The translations under genes were made by a program, and so were the position numbers. Below the pieces are notes generated by a model that was not told the DNA's origin, did no database searches, and saw nothing but the letters and a program-made list of their open reading frames with translations. Below, piece by piece: positions 1-4,831 of a DNA stretch of 5,037 bases. The DNA is from Thermoplasmata archaeon. Lineage in GTDB: Bacteria > Actinomycetota > Acidimicrobiia > Acidimicrobiales > Acidimicrobiaceae. Position 1 is the stretch's first letter; the number at the start of each line of letters is the position of its first letter. Location: assembly GCA_021836665.1 (NCBI GenBank), contig JAKBHQ010000300.1:1-5037 (forward strand), written 5' to 3'.

Positions 1-2
1 GC

Positions 3-608
3 GTCGTATCCGAGTTTCGGGACCATCCGGAGCTCCTGGATGCTTTCGTGGCGGAGATACATCCACAGCTAGTGCGGTACCTTAGGGCCTGGTCGGTAAA
101 TGACGCCGAAGACGTCGCACAAGAGGCGTGGATCGGATTTGCGAGGGCGCTGTGTACTTTCGAAGGTGATTTTTCGGGTCTTAAACCCTTGGTCTTTTTT
201 ATTGCACGTCGAAGGGTCATAGATGAACTGCGCAAGTCCTCAAGAAGGCCACAGACTCGAGAACTCACTGAAGAGCAATCATTAGAGTTTGACACAACGG
301 CAAGGGCCATCGACGACGTACTGTCCTTAGATAGTGCACTCTCTTTAATCAGGATGCTTCCCGCTGTTCAGGCAGAAATTGTGGCACTACGGGTTATAGC
401 TGACTTTTCACCGTCGCAAGTTGCCCAGCACCTAGGACGGTCCGAGGGTTACGTAAGGGTTAACTACTTTCGGGCTATAAGCAAGCTAGTTGAACTTTCT
501 GGCACAAACTGGCCAGCTGGCTCAGATTCGAAGAAAGATCGGAAAAAATCATTTGCAGAGCGTAACAAAACCTATGACCTTGACGATTTAGAAGGTATCC
601 AAGCGTGA
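3..608 (+). CDS. Sigma-70 family (ECF-like) RNA polymerase sigma factor, 5' end outside window
   Basis: Directs RNA polymerase to a specific promoter set; the target genes cannot be told from sequence. The reading frame is open to the left edge, and the residues before the GTG at 48 (including HPELLDAF) fit sigma region 2.1, so the true start is upstream and this copy is 5'-partial. Counting from the GTG at 48 (186 codons), region 2 spans about residues 3-66, with the core-binding motif DAEDVAQEAW at 19-28 and the helix FIARRRVIDELRK at 51-63 for -10 recognition. An acidic linker follows (71-93). Region 4 covers about 95-150, with the helix-turn-helix FSPSQVAQHLGRSEGYVRV at 120-138 for -35 recognition. 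A charged tail of about 36 residues extends past region 4, which is longer than most short ECF factors. It ends with TGA 19 bases before the next gene, which is probably in the same operon. The family call is secure; the ECF subgroup is not assigned. Confidence 0.92.
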   Translation, partial: VVSEFRDHPELLDAFVAEIHPQLVRYLRAWSVNDAEDVAQEAWIGFARALCTFEGDFSGLKPLVFFIARRRVIDELRKSSRRPQTRELTEEQSLEFDTTARAIDDVLSLDSALSLIRMLPAVQAEIVALRVIADFSPSQVAQHLGRSEGYVRVNYFRAISKLVELSGTNWPAGSDSKKDRKKSFAERNKTYDLDDLEGIQA

Positions 609-616
609 TTGGGTTT

Positions 617-621
617 AGGGG
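617..621 (+). promoter_or_regulatory. Ribosome binding site AGGGG for the 628 start
   Basis: AGGGG lies 6 bases before the ATG at 628, a normal Shine-Dalgarno distance. It supports translation of the full-length form that includes the N-terminal cytoplasmic domain. Confidence 0.55.
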
Positions 622-627
622 TTTCTA

Positions 628-1416
628 ATGATTCGGCGGGATACGACGGTGGAGTTTTCGGGATGGGGAAATGAAGAAGGTCATCCCCAGCTGCCTACTT
701 CGCATCAAGTTTTTGTCGATGACCTGCGAAACGCCCTAGGTGTGCCGGGTACCGAGTCGGAGCTTGCTAACTCCGAGATGATCCTAGCCTCGATGCGCAA
801 GGAGTTTGGTTCCTTGTCGGGCAATGTTCCGTTGAGCTGGAGGAGATCGATGAAGACGAGGCTATTCACTACCAAGGCCGCCGCTGCAGCTCTTACAACG
901 GTCTTGCTGACTGGTGGCGCAGCCGCTGCAGCGACCGGGTCATTGCCGCTTGGCCTGCAACAACTCGTTAGCTCCACAGCGAAGGTCGTTGGTGTATCGG
1001 TGCCTTCTTCGACTCAGGTCACCACTGCGACCACGGCGGCTCCAACTACGACTGTAGCTCCAACCACCACGGCGGCTCCAACCACGACCGTAGCTCCAAC
1101 CACTACGGTGGCTCCAACTACGACTGTAGCTCCAACCACTACGGTGGCACCAACTACGACGGCGGCTCCAACCTTTACGACAAGTCTCCCCACTCCGGTG
1201 GTGGCTTCACCGCCGAAGACCGAGACTCCCGAGGGTAGTGGTACTGCAACATGTTTAACCACCCAGGCCGGGACGGACTCGTCGCAGGGCTGCACCACCT
1301 CAAAGTCGACCGACGGCGGTGACTCGACTACCACCACTACTAGCGGTTCAGGTTCTGCCAGCACAACATCGAGCGGCGGATCGGACGGTGGATCGACATC
1401 GGGAGGTGACAATTAG
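628..1416 (+). CDS. Single-pass membrane protein with Thr/Pro-repeat stalk, putative sigma-factor partner
   Basis: I do not recognise a named family. The 262-residue protein has four visible parts. Residues 1-74 are a soluble N-terminal region (with FVDDLRNALG at 28-37) that would be cytoplasmic. Residues 76-83 are basic (KTRLFTTK) and lead into a hydrophobic Ala-rich segment at about 84-102. Residues 103-126, from TGSLPLGLQQLV to VGVSVP, resemble a segment I recall after the membrane helix in actinobacterial proteins encoded next to sigma factors. Residues 139-180 are seven PTTT(V/A)A hexapeptides, then a Pro/Thr linker and a Ser/Thr/Gly-rich tail (about 230-262) with only two cysteines, Cys209 and Cys222, which could form an external disulfide. 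Positive charge before the helix predicts the N-terminus inside and the stalk outside. Its place just after the sigma gene suggests an anti-sigma factor or sensor, but no known anti-sigma motif (such as a zinc HxxxCxxC) is present, so this is inference. An internal start at 850 is possible. Confidence 0.8.
   Translation: MIRRDTTVEFSGWGNEEGHPQLPTSHQVFVDDLRNALGVPGTESELANSEMILASMRKEFGSLSGNVPLSWRRSMKTRLFTTKAAAAALTTVLLTGGAAAAATGSLPLGLQQLVSSTAKVVGVSVPSSTQVTTATTAAPTTTVAPTTTAAPTTTVAPTTTVAPTTTVAPTTTVAPTTTAAPTFTTSLPTPVVASPPKTETPEGSGTATCLTTQAGTDSSQGCTTSKSTDGGDSTTTTTSGSGSASTTSSGGSDGGSTSGGDN
839..845 (+). promoter_or_regulatory. Internal ribosome binding site GGAGGAG before Met75
   Basis: GGAGGAG sits 4 bases before an in-frame ATG at 850-852 (residue 75 of the membrane protein). 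It is a better Shine-Dalgarno match than the one before the annotated start. Initiation here would give a 188-residue product starting MKTRLFTTK followed by a hydrophobic stretch, which looks like a secretion signal. The same bases also encode Trp71-Arg72-Arg73, so the match could be accidental. Confidence 0.4.
1042..1167 (+). repeat. Seven tandem 18-bp units encoding PTTT(V/A)A
   Basis: Seven in-frame copies of an 18-base unit beginning CCA ACN ACN encode the external stalk. Units 1 and 5 (1042-1059, 1114-1131) are identical, and units 4 and 6 differ at one base, which points to past duplication of larger blocks as well as single units. The sequence degenerates just after unit 7 (PTFTT). Copy number changes would keep the frame and only alter stalk length. 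Confidence 0.9.
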
Positions 1417-1454
1417 CAGACCAACTCTTCCCAGAATTAGAACCTATCACCATG

Positions 1455-1492
1455 AATTGGGCATCGCTCTTGGCGGTGCCCAGTTTCTTTTT
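1455..1492 (+). terminator. Rho-independent terminator after the membrane protein gene
   Basis: TGGGCATCGC (1458-1467) pairs with GCGGTGCCCA (1473-1482) across the loop TCTTG, giving ten pairs with one T.G wobble. Flanking AAT (1455-1457) can extend the stem into the following GTT. The tail is TTTCTTTTT (1484-1492). It lies 38 bases after the stop at 1416, the right place to end the sigma/membrane-protein transcript. Confidence 0.85.
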
Positions 1493-1506
1493 AGGCCAGT
1501 TTCTTT
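1480..1506 (+). repeat. 11-bp direct repeat CCAGTTTCTTT
   Basis: CCAGTTTCTTT occurs at 1480-1490, inside the terminator's right arm and tail, and again at 1496-1506. The second copy has no matching left arm. It may be a small duplication of the terminator tail or chance. Confidence 0.5.
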
Positions 1507-1519
1507 ATAGCCCTGACGT

Positions 1520-1559
1520 GCTATCGGACCTTGTGTCCTCAAGAGGATGCTCCGATGGC
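1520..1559. other. Long imperfect hairpin in the leader region before the dehydrogenase gene
   Basis: GCTATCGGA (1520-1528) pairs with TCCGATGGC (1551-1559), nine pairs with one wobble. After a four-base bulge (1529-1532) the stem continues with 1533-1539 against 1544-1550, which includes two G.T wobbles and is capped by a CAAG loop. No T-run follows on either strand, so it does not look like a terminator. It could be a leader RNA structure, a processing site or a protein-binding palindrome; no known riboswitch is recognised. Confidence 0.5.
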
Positions 1560-1579
1560 GGTACTGTCAAACGTACGCC
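1557..1579. other. Second hairpin, exclusive with the 1520-1559 hairpin
   Basis: GGCGGTAC (1557-1564) can pair with GTACGCC (1573-1579), seven pairs with one bulged G. Its left arm uses bases 1557-1559, which also close the larger hairpin upstream, so both cannot form fully at once. Confidence 0.35.
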
Positions 1580-1635
1580 ATATGTTGCGAGTAGTATCTG
1601 TGACGAAAGGGAGTCGAGCCAAATAGAAGTGGGGT

Positions 1636-1664
1636 TTTGCACCTCATAAGGCGAAATTTATTAA
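1636..1664 (+). promoter_or_regulatory. Possible sigma-A type promoter for the dehydrogenase gene
   Basis: TTTGCA (1636-1641) and TATTAA (1659-1664) are separated by 17 bases, each matching four of six consensus positions. Transcription would begin around 1670-1676, at or just before the TTG start, so the mRNA would have almost no leader. Weak matches; alternatives further upstream are not excluded. Confidence 0.3.
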
Positions 1665-1675
1665 CTGGGGGAATC

Positions 1676-2437
1676 TTGAAGGACCTGGCGGGTCGAGTAG
1701 TAGTGGTTACAGGGGGAAATGGTGGAATTGGATTGGGCCTGGCCGAAGGCGTGGCTCGGGCGGGAGCCAATGTAATAATCATGGGGAGGAATCGCAAAAA
1801 GTTAGACTCAGCCCTATTGCACCTCGCTGAAGTGGGTGGCGGAGAAGCCGAAGCGATTGAGGTCGACGTGACCAAGGAGGGTTCAGTAGTTGAGGCCTTT
1901 GCATTGGCAAAGGACCTATTCGGTCGGGTGGATTCGGTATTCGCAAACGCCGGGATCTCTGCCAGCCTCTCGAGCTTTGTAGATACTTCTGTTGAAGAGT
2001 GGGACAGGGTGCTTAAGGTGAATTTGCTGGGTGCCGTGTTGTGTCTCAGGGAGGCCGCGAAGATTATGATTTCCCAGGGGGAAGGAGGTTCTCTGGTTGC
2101 GGTGTCCTCTGTCTCGGCGATCCTAGGGGCGGCTGGAATAATACCTTATGCGGCGTCCAAGACAGCGATGCTCGCCGTGGTTAGGGCTTTAGCTGTCGAA
2201 CTGGCCCCCCAACGGATTAGGGTGAACGCTATCCTTCCCGGATGGGTTGAAACTGAGATGACTGCACCGCTCATGGCGAACCAAAAGTTTCTAAGTTCAA
2301 CCACAGAACGATTTCCCGCCAAGAGGTGGGGTAGGCCGGAGGACTTTCAACAGATCGCTGCGTATTTGGCCGACCCTACCAACATTCACCACACTGGCGA
2401 CTCGATGGTTGTCGATGGCGGATACACCCTAGGTTAG
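1676..2437 (+). CDS. Short-chain dehydrogenase/reductase (classical SDR), substrate unknown
   Basis: An NAD(P)-dependent oxidoreductase of about 253 residues, the usual classical SDR length. Counting from the TTG at 1676: the Rossmann glycine motif TGGNGGIG is at 12-19, NAG at 91-93, the structural/catalytic Asn in KVNLLG at 116, the catalytic Ser at 145 in VSSVS, Tyr158 and Lys162 in YAASK (Ser to Tyr spacing 13, as in FabG), and PGWVETEM at 188-195. Arg in GRN after the second strand suggests NADP(H) rather than NAD. The C-terminus MVVDGGYTLG is typical. The TTG at 1676 is chosen because it gives the usual short lead-in before the first strand and follows GGGGGA (1667-1672), although the 3-base spacing is tight. 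An alternative TTG at 1637 would add 13 residues with no SDR counterpart. All catalytic residues are present. The family does not define the substrate, and the neighbours give no clue. It converges with purE. Confidence 0.92.
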   Translation: MKDLAGRVVVVTGGNGGIGLGLAEGVARAGANVIIMGRNRKKLDSALLHLAEVGGGEAEAIEVDVTKEGSVVEAFALAKDLFGRVDSVFANAGISASLSSFVDTSVEEWDRVLKVNLLGAVLCLREAAKIMISQGEGGSLVAVSSVSAILGAAGIIPYAASKTAMLAVVRALAVELAPQRIRVNAILPGWVETEMTAPLMANQKFLSSTTERFPAKRWGRPEDFQQIAAYLADPTNIHHTGDSMVVDGGYTLG

Positions 2438-2454
2438 CGGTGCGACTCTATTCG

Positions 2455-2491
2455 AAGGTTACCCGGACTGGACTAGAACTGAACCTTTTTT
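2455..2491 (+). terminator. Possible intrinsic terminator for the dehydrogenase gene, overlapping the purE end
   Basis: AAGGTT (2455-2460) pairs with AACCTT (2482-2487), and a run of six T covers 2486-2491. The loop is long (21 bases) and the T-run overlaps the stem, so it is a weak candidate. The right half lies in the last codons of purE on the other strand, where the T-run encodes Lys-Lys. Confidence 0.4.
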
Positions 2492-2985
2492 AACCTCGAC
2501 GCATCGGCGAGGGAGTCTCGGTAGCGATCCAGTTTTGTGGTCAATTCAGAATCGGCGATTGCAAGGATTCGTAATGCTAGCAGCGCGGCATTCTTAGAGT
2601 TGTCGACCCCTACGGTGGCGACAGGTACTCCCGATGGCATCTGAACGATGGACAGCAGGGAGTCAATCCCTTCCAAGGCGGCAAGTTTTATCGGCACTCC
2701 TATTACTGGGAGGCTAGTGGCTGAGGCGACCATGCCTGGAAGGTGCGCAGCCCCACCTGCACCTGCAATTATCACCTTAAATCCATTTTCGCGTGCTTGA
2801 TCGGCAAATGCGAGCATATCAAAAGGAGTCCTGTGGGCCGAGAGCACCTGGACGTGGAAGTTGACGCCGAACTCCTTCAATACTTCTACAGCGGCCCCCA
2901 TCACTCTTAGGTCGGAATCCGAGCCCATCACGATTGCAATCTCCGCTTTTGAATGCATTAGAGAGTTCGGGTCGGTGTCAGGCAT
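2473..2985 (-). CDS. purE: N5-carboxyaminoimidazole ribonucleotide mutase (class I PurE)
   Basis: Converts N5-CAIR, made by PurK, into CAIR in de novo purine synthesis; cytoplasmic, and the family forms octamers. The 170-residue protein carries the full class I set: the phosphate-binding loop MGSDSD at 20-25, SAHRTP at 49-54 with the catalytic His, [11 protein letters not shown] at 75-85, PVIGVP at 93-98, and the segment [16 protein letters not shown] at 109-124. Length fits bacterial PurE (about 160-170). Co-location with purK supports the mutase rather than the class II AIR carboxylase. The ATG at 2985 overlaps the purK stop (ATGCCTGA), which favours coupled translation. A second ATG at 2958 would start nine residues later, closer to where many PurE proteins begin, and neither site has a clear ribosome site. 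The gene ends 35 bases from the convergent dehydrogenase stop, and I see no terminator for it on this strand. Confidence 0.97.
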   Translation of the reverse strand: MPDTDPNSLMHSKAEIAIVMGSDSDLRVMGAAVEVLKEFGVNFHVQVLSAHRTPFDMLAFADQARENGFKVIIAGAGGAAHLPGMVASATSLPVIGVPIKLAALEGIDSLLSIVQMPSGVPVATVGVDNSKNAALLALRILAIADSELTTKLDRYRDSLADASRLKKVQF

Positions 2986-4174
2986 CGGGTTCTACACTAG
3001 CCTCTTCGGGGTCACCGAGTACCATGCCTCCAAGTGAAGCTCGAGCCGCTTCCCATGCCCTTTTCAACGCGCTTTGGGGATCCTCAGCTAGTACTGAAAT
3101 ATGGCCAATCTTTCTATTTGCGCGGGGAGTTTTCGAGTAGTCGTGTATCTTCGCCTCCGGCACTAATAGTGCACCCTCGAGGTTGATTCCGCCCTTGGTG
3201 GTAGAGTCGGCAGGTATTAAATTGACCATGGCGATGGGCGAGACCATCTCTGTCGATCCCAAGGGAAGGCCAGTTATCGCCCTAAGGTGGTTCTCAAACT
3301 GTGAAGTAACTGACCCCTCGATCGTTAGGTGTCCGCTATTGTGCACCCTCGGAGCGAGTTCGTTGACCAGTAATTTTCCATCCACCAAGAAGAGCTCGAC
3401 GGCAAGGACTCCTACCGACCCAACTGCATCCGCAACCGCCATGGCTAGCTCAACCGCCTCGTCTTCTACCTCTGGGTCCAACTCCGTCGGCCAAAAAGCC
3501 TCTACGCAGATTCCATTGAATTGCCTAGTTTGGATTGGAGAGTATGTCAGTCGATCGGTCGGTTGCTGTCCCGTAACTACTAAAACTGCGAGTTCTGCAT
3601 CAATCGCGAGTTCGGATTCAACTACGTATGGAACTGGCGACTTGGCGGTACTCATAAAGTGCATTGCTTGCTCTAAGTTGCTGAATTTATGTACTCCACG
3701 CCCGTCGTAGCCACCTCGCGCCGCCTTCAGAACTAGCGGAAATTCAAACGCAGTAGAGATCGCTTCAAGCTCAGCAGCCGTCTCAACCACGGCAAATTTG
3801 GGGACTGGGATACCAGCCGCCTGGAGGGCTTTTCTCTGCTTTGCCTTGTCTGCAGCGAGCGCCAAGGTGTCCGCCGAGGGATAGATAGTGCAGTTTCGGT
3901 CCGAGAGCTCCTGAACTAATTGAGCTGGTATAAGTTCATGATCGAAGGTTACTACGTCGCACTTTCGCGCGAAGTGGTATAACGTCGTAGGGTCGAACTG
4001 ACTTGCTACGGTAATTTCCTTGGCAACCTTATTTAGTGATTCGTCACTTTCAGATCGCAAAATATGAACGTCTATTCCTAGAGATAGCCCTGCTTGAAAC
4101 ATCATGCGGGCAAGCTGGCCACCACCAATTATTCCAACTATTGGTGCCCTTGCCTCGGATTTCCAGTTTGCCAA
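2978..4174 (-). CDS. purK: N5-carboxyaminoimidazole ribonucleotide synthase (PurK, ATP-grasp)
   Basis: Uses ATP and bicarbonate to carboxylate AIR to N5-CAIR, the substrate of PurE. The 398-residue protein shows the three-part ATP-grasp layout: an N-terminal fold with [11 protein letters not shown] at 15-25, the AIR-binding region with [10 protein letters not shown] at 74-83 (the FDHE form I associate with actinobacteria), a central nucleotide loop with [11 protein letters not shown] at 149-159, and the C-terminal metal-binding and AIR-binding stretch [12 protein letters not shown] at 271-282, followed by [16 protein letters not shown]. The usual NExAPRPHNSGHW is changed at two places, Pro to Val and Trp to Leu, but the Asn/Glu/Arg/His residues remain. 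The start is TTG at 4174: an in-frame stop lies 36 bases upstream (4208-4210), and GGAGAAG (4182-4188) is 7 bases before it. The order is purK then purE, overlapping by 8 bases. No fusion or frameshift is seen. Confidence 0.97.
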   Translation of the reverse strand: MANWKSEARAPIVGIIGGGQLARMMFQAGLSLGIDVHILRSESDESLNKVAKEITVASQFDPTTLYHFARKCDVVTFDHELIPAQLVQELSDRNCTIYPSADTLALAADKAKQRKALQAAGIPVPKFAVVETAAELEAISTAFEFPLVLKAARGGYDGRGVHKFSNLEQAMHFMSTAKSPVPYVVESELAIDAELAVLVVTGQQPTDRLTYSPIQTRQFNGICVEAFWPTELDPEVEDEAVELAMAVADAVGSVGVLAVELFLVDGKLLVNELAPRVHNSGHLTIEGSVTSQFENHLRAITGLPLGSTEMVSPIAMVNLIPADSTTKGGINLEGALLVPEAKIHDYSKTPRANRKIGHISVLAEDPQSALKRAWEAARASLGGMVLGDPEEASVEPDA

Positions 4175-4181
4175 ATTAAGT

Positions 4182-4188
4182 CTTCTCC
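4182..4188 (-). promoter_or_regulatory. Ribosome binding site GGAGAAG for purK
   Basis: GGAGAAG on the minus strand, 7 bases from the TTG at 4174. It decides the start: the frame holds no ATG or GTG between the upstream stop and this TTG, and the GGGQLA motif follows only about 16 residues later. Confidence 0.7.
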
Positions 4189-4213
4189 GCCGTTCAAAGT
4201 AGTTCTGTTAGAG

Positions 4214-4426
4214 CTATGTAATTCCAATTCTCGAACACAGCCTATTCAGCCGATGACCGCTAGCCGCAATTAGCGAAGCTTGGGATCCCTCAATCGGGCC
4301 TTTCCGTGGCGGACAAATATGCGAGCAAGTCCTAACCGTCCCGGTGGCGACCTCGTCAGTGGTAATACGCTCTTCAGTGGTAATACGATCGTCGATTCTG
4401 ATAATCGCTGGTTGGCCCACCGGCAT
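4214..4426 (-). CDS. Possible small ORF (70 aa) just upstream of purK, unknown
   Basis: Not recognised. The ATG at 4426 is preceded by AAGGTGG (4428-4434), a good Shine-Dalgarno string but only one base from the start, which is too close. The product has a hexapeptide-like internal repeat, ITTEER then ITTDEV at residues 16-27 after IRIDDR, then a Cys/Pro/Arg-containing half without clear structure. It ends 39 bases before purK on the same strand and in the same frame, so it could be co-transcribed. No signal peptide or membrane segment. It may equally be a remnant or chance. Confidence 0.25.
   Translation of the reverse strand: MPVGQPAIIRIDDRITTEERITTDEVATGTVRTCSHICPPRKGPIEGSQASLIAASGHRLNRLCSRIGIT
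4356..4391. repeat. Two tandem 18-bp repeats (TCAGTGGTAATACG core)
   Basis: TCAGTGGTAATACG is found at 4356-4369 and 4374-4387, a period of exactly 18 bases. A degraded third unit (TCGATTCTGATAATCG) follows at 4392. The period of 18 keeps reading frame, and in the minus-strand small ORF it encodes the ITTEER/ITTDEV repeat. It could also be a pair of tandem protein-binding sites upstream of purK. Confidence 0.6.
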
Positions 4427-4432
4427 TCCACC

Positions 4433-4570
4433 TTAGAGTGCGGGCCGTTCCTTGAGTATTTTTCTGTGTCGCCCCTCGATGTAGTAGAGGATGGTTCGGG
4501 CCTGGCGGCGTTCCTCCTCCACTTGCGCTAATTTCGCTTCTTCCTTCGGCTGGTCGGACGACCTTGGCAA
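4433..4570 (-). CDS. Possible small ORF (45 aa), charged helical peptide, unknown
   Basis: Too short to recognise. It reads from TTG at 4570 to TAA at 4433. Residues 8-42 are rich in Glu, Lys, Arg, Gln and Ala with spaced hydrophobics (EEAKLAQVEEERRQARTILY and beyond), which looks like an amphipathic helix or coiled coil and unlike the composition of random frames here. No ribosome site is seen at a useful distance, and the TTG falls inside an inverted repeat. It ends 6 bases before the 4426 ATG, in the same frame. It may be a fragment of a longer, broken gene. Confidence 0.2.
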   Translation of the reverse strand: MPRSSDQPKEEAKLAQVEEERRQARTILYYIEGRHRKILKERPAL

Positions 4571-4581
4571 ATTAAGCCAAG
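4563..4581. repeat. Inverted repeat CTTGGC-N7-GCCAAG
   Basis: Six-base arms at 4563-4568 and 4576-4581 flank the AT-only centre AAATTAA. The size and spacing resemble an operator for a dimeric repressor. No T-run follows on either strand, so a terminator is unlikely. Confidence 0.35.
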
Positions 4582-4606
4582 TTGTGCTCCTGGATGGCAG
4601 ATTGCC

Positions 4607-4831
4607 TTACAGGTCAGTTGGAGAAGGGATTCGTACTCCAATGGGCATTTGACATGGCTTCAATGGCCCACCGTAACCGAGGGGTGGCTTTTGGATCTGA
4701 AATCTCCCAACCCATACGTTCAGCGGGTTGGTGTAATTCTCAAGGGACAGGAACTGAATTTTTGACCTATCGCCACTCCTTTTCATCAAAGCGATGAGTT
4801 TCGCCAGCGTTGCTCTAGCTTCGGGAGCTTG
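4607..4831 (-). pseudogene. Protein-like open segment without a clear start, possible gene remnant
   Basis: After a TGA at 4832-4834 the minus-strand frame stays open to a TAA at 4607. The first part (APEARATLAKLIALMKRSGD, roughly 4828-4769) reads like a helical protein segment; the rest is Pro/Gly-rich and unconvincing. An ATG at 4786 overlaps the stop of the upstream minus-strand frame as TGATG, a form used in coupled genes, but no ribosome site is seen. Function unknown. It could be a small gene, part of a frameshifted gene continuing from the frame to its right, or non-coding. Confidence 0.18.
4618..4731. repeat. Cluster of small inverted repeats
   Basis: Four potential hairpins follow one another: TTGGAG/CTCCAA (4618-4623, 4636-4641), GGGCATT/AATGGCCC with one bulge (4643-4649, 4662-4669), GCCCACC/GGTGGC with one bulge followed by TTTT (4666-4672, 4683-4688), and CCAACCC/GGGTTGG (4707-4713, 4725-4731). 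The second and third compete for 4666-4669. They could be part of a structured RNA on either strand or chance; no known RNA family is recognised. Confidence 0.3.

Noticed and set aside
1042..1167. Tandem repeats as a CRISPR array
   Set aside because: The 18-base units are directly adjacent with no spacers, are in frame, and encode a stalk; no cas genes are present.
1014..1412. Long minus-strand open frame opposite the Thr/Pro repeat region
   Set aside because: It is the antisense of the PTTT(V/A)A repeats and tail, giving Val/Gly-Ala repeats (VVVGA). Openness follows from the repeat composition, and there is no start context.
1319..1649. Two short plus-strand frames (63 and 65 residues) across the terminator region
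   Set aside because: They run through the end of the membrane protein gene and the terminator hairpin, lack a convincing ribosome site, and have no protein-like composition.
1637..1675. Upstream TTG as the dehydrogenase start
   Set aside because: It adds 13 residues that have no counterpart before the first Rossmann strand, and it overlaps the likely promoter.
3183..3710. 175-residue plus-strand frame inside purK
   Set aside because: Antisense shadow of purK; Ser/Thr-rich composition from complementary codons, with no motifs.
4280..4531. 83-residue plus-strand frame upstream of purK
   Set aside because: No ribosome site and no recognisable motif; opposite the more protein-like minus-strand frame.
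4618..4641. tRNA T-arm-like sequence on the minus strand (GTACGAATCCC)
   Set aside because: The invariant TTC of the T-loop is changed, the 5-base stem does not pair, and no D-arm or 7-base acceptor stem can be built around it.
4664..4692. Plus-strand terminator (GCCCACC/GGTGGC then TTTT)
   Set aside because: Short bulged stem, only four T, and no plus-strand gene upstream that would need it.
4582..4797. Plus-strand frame with a faint resemblance to a transposase integrase core
   Set aside because: Only a few scattered residues fit; there is no intact DDE motif and no terminal inverted repeats or target duplication.
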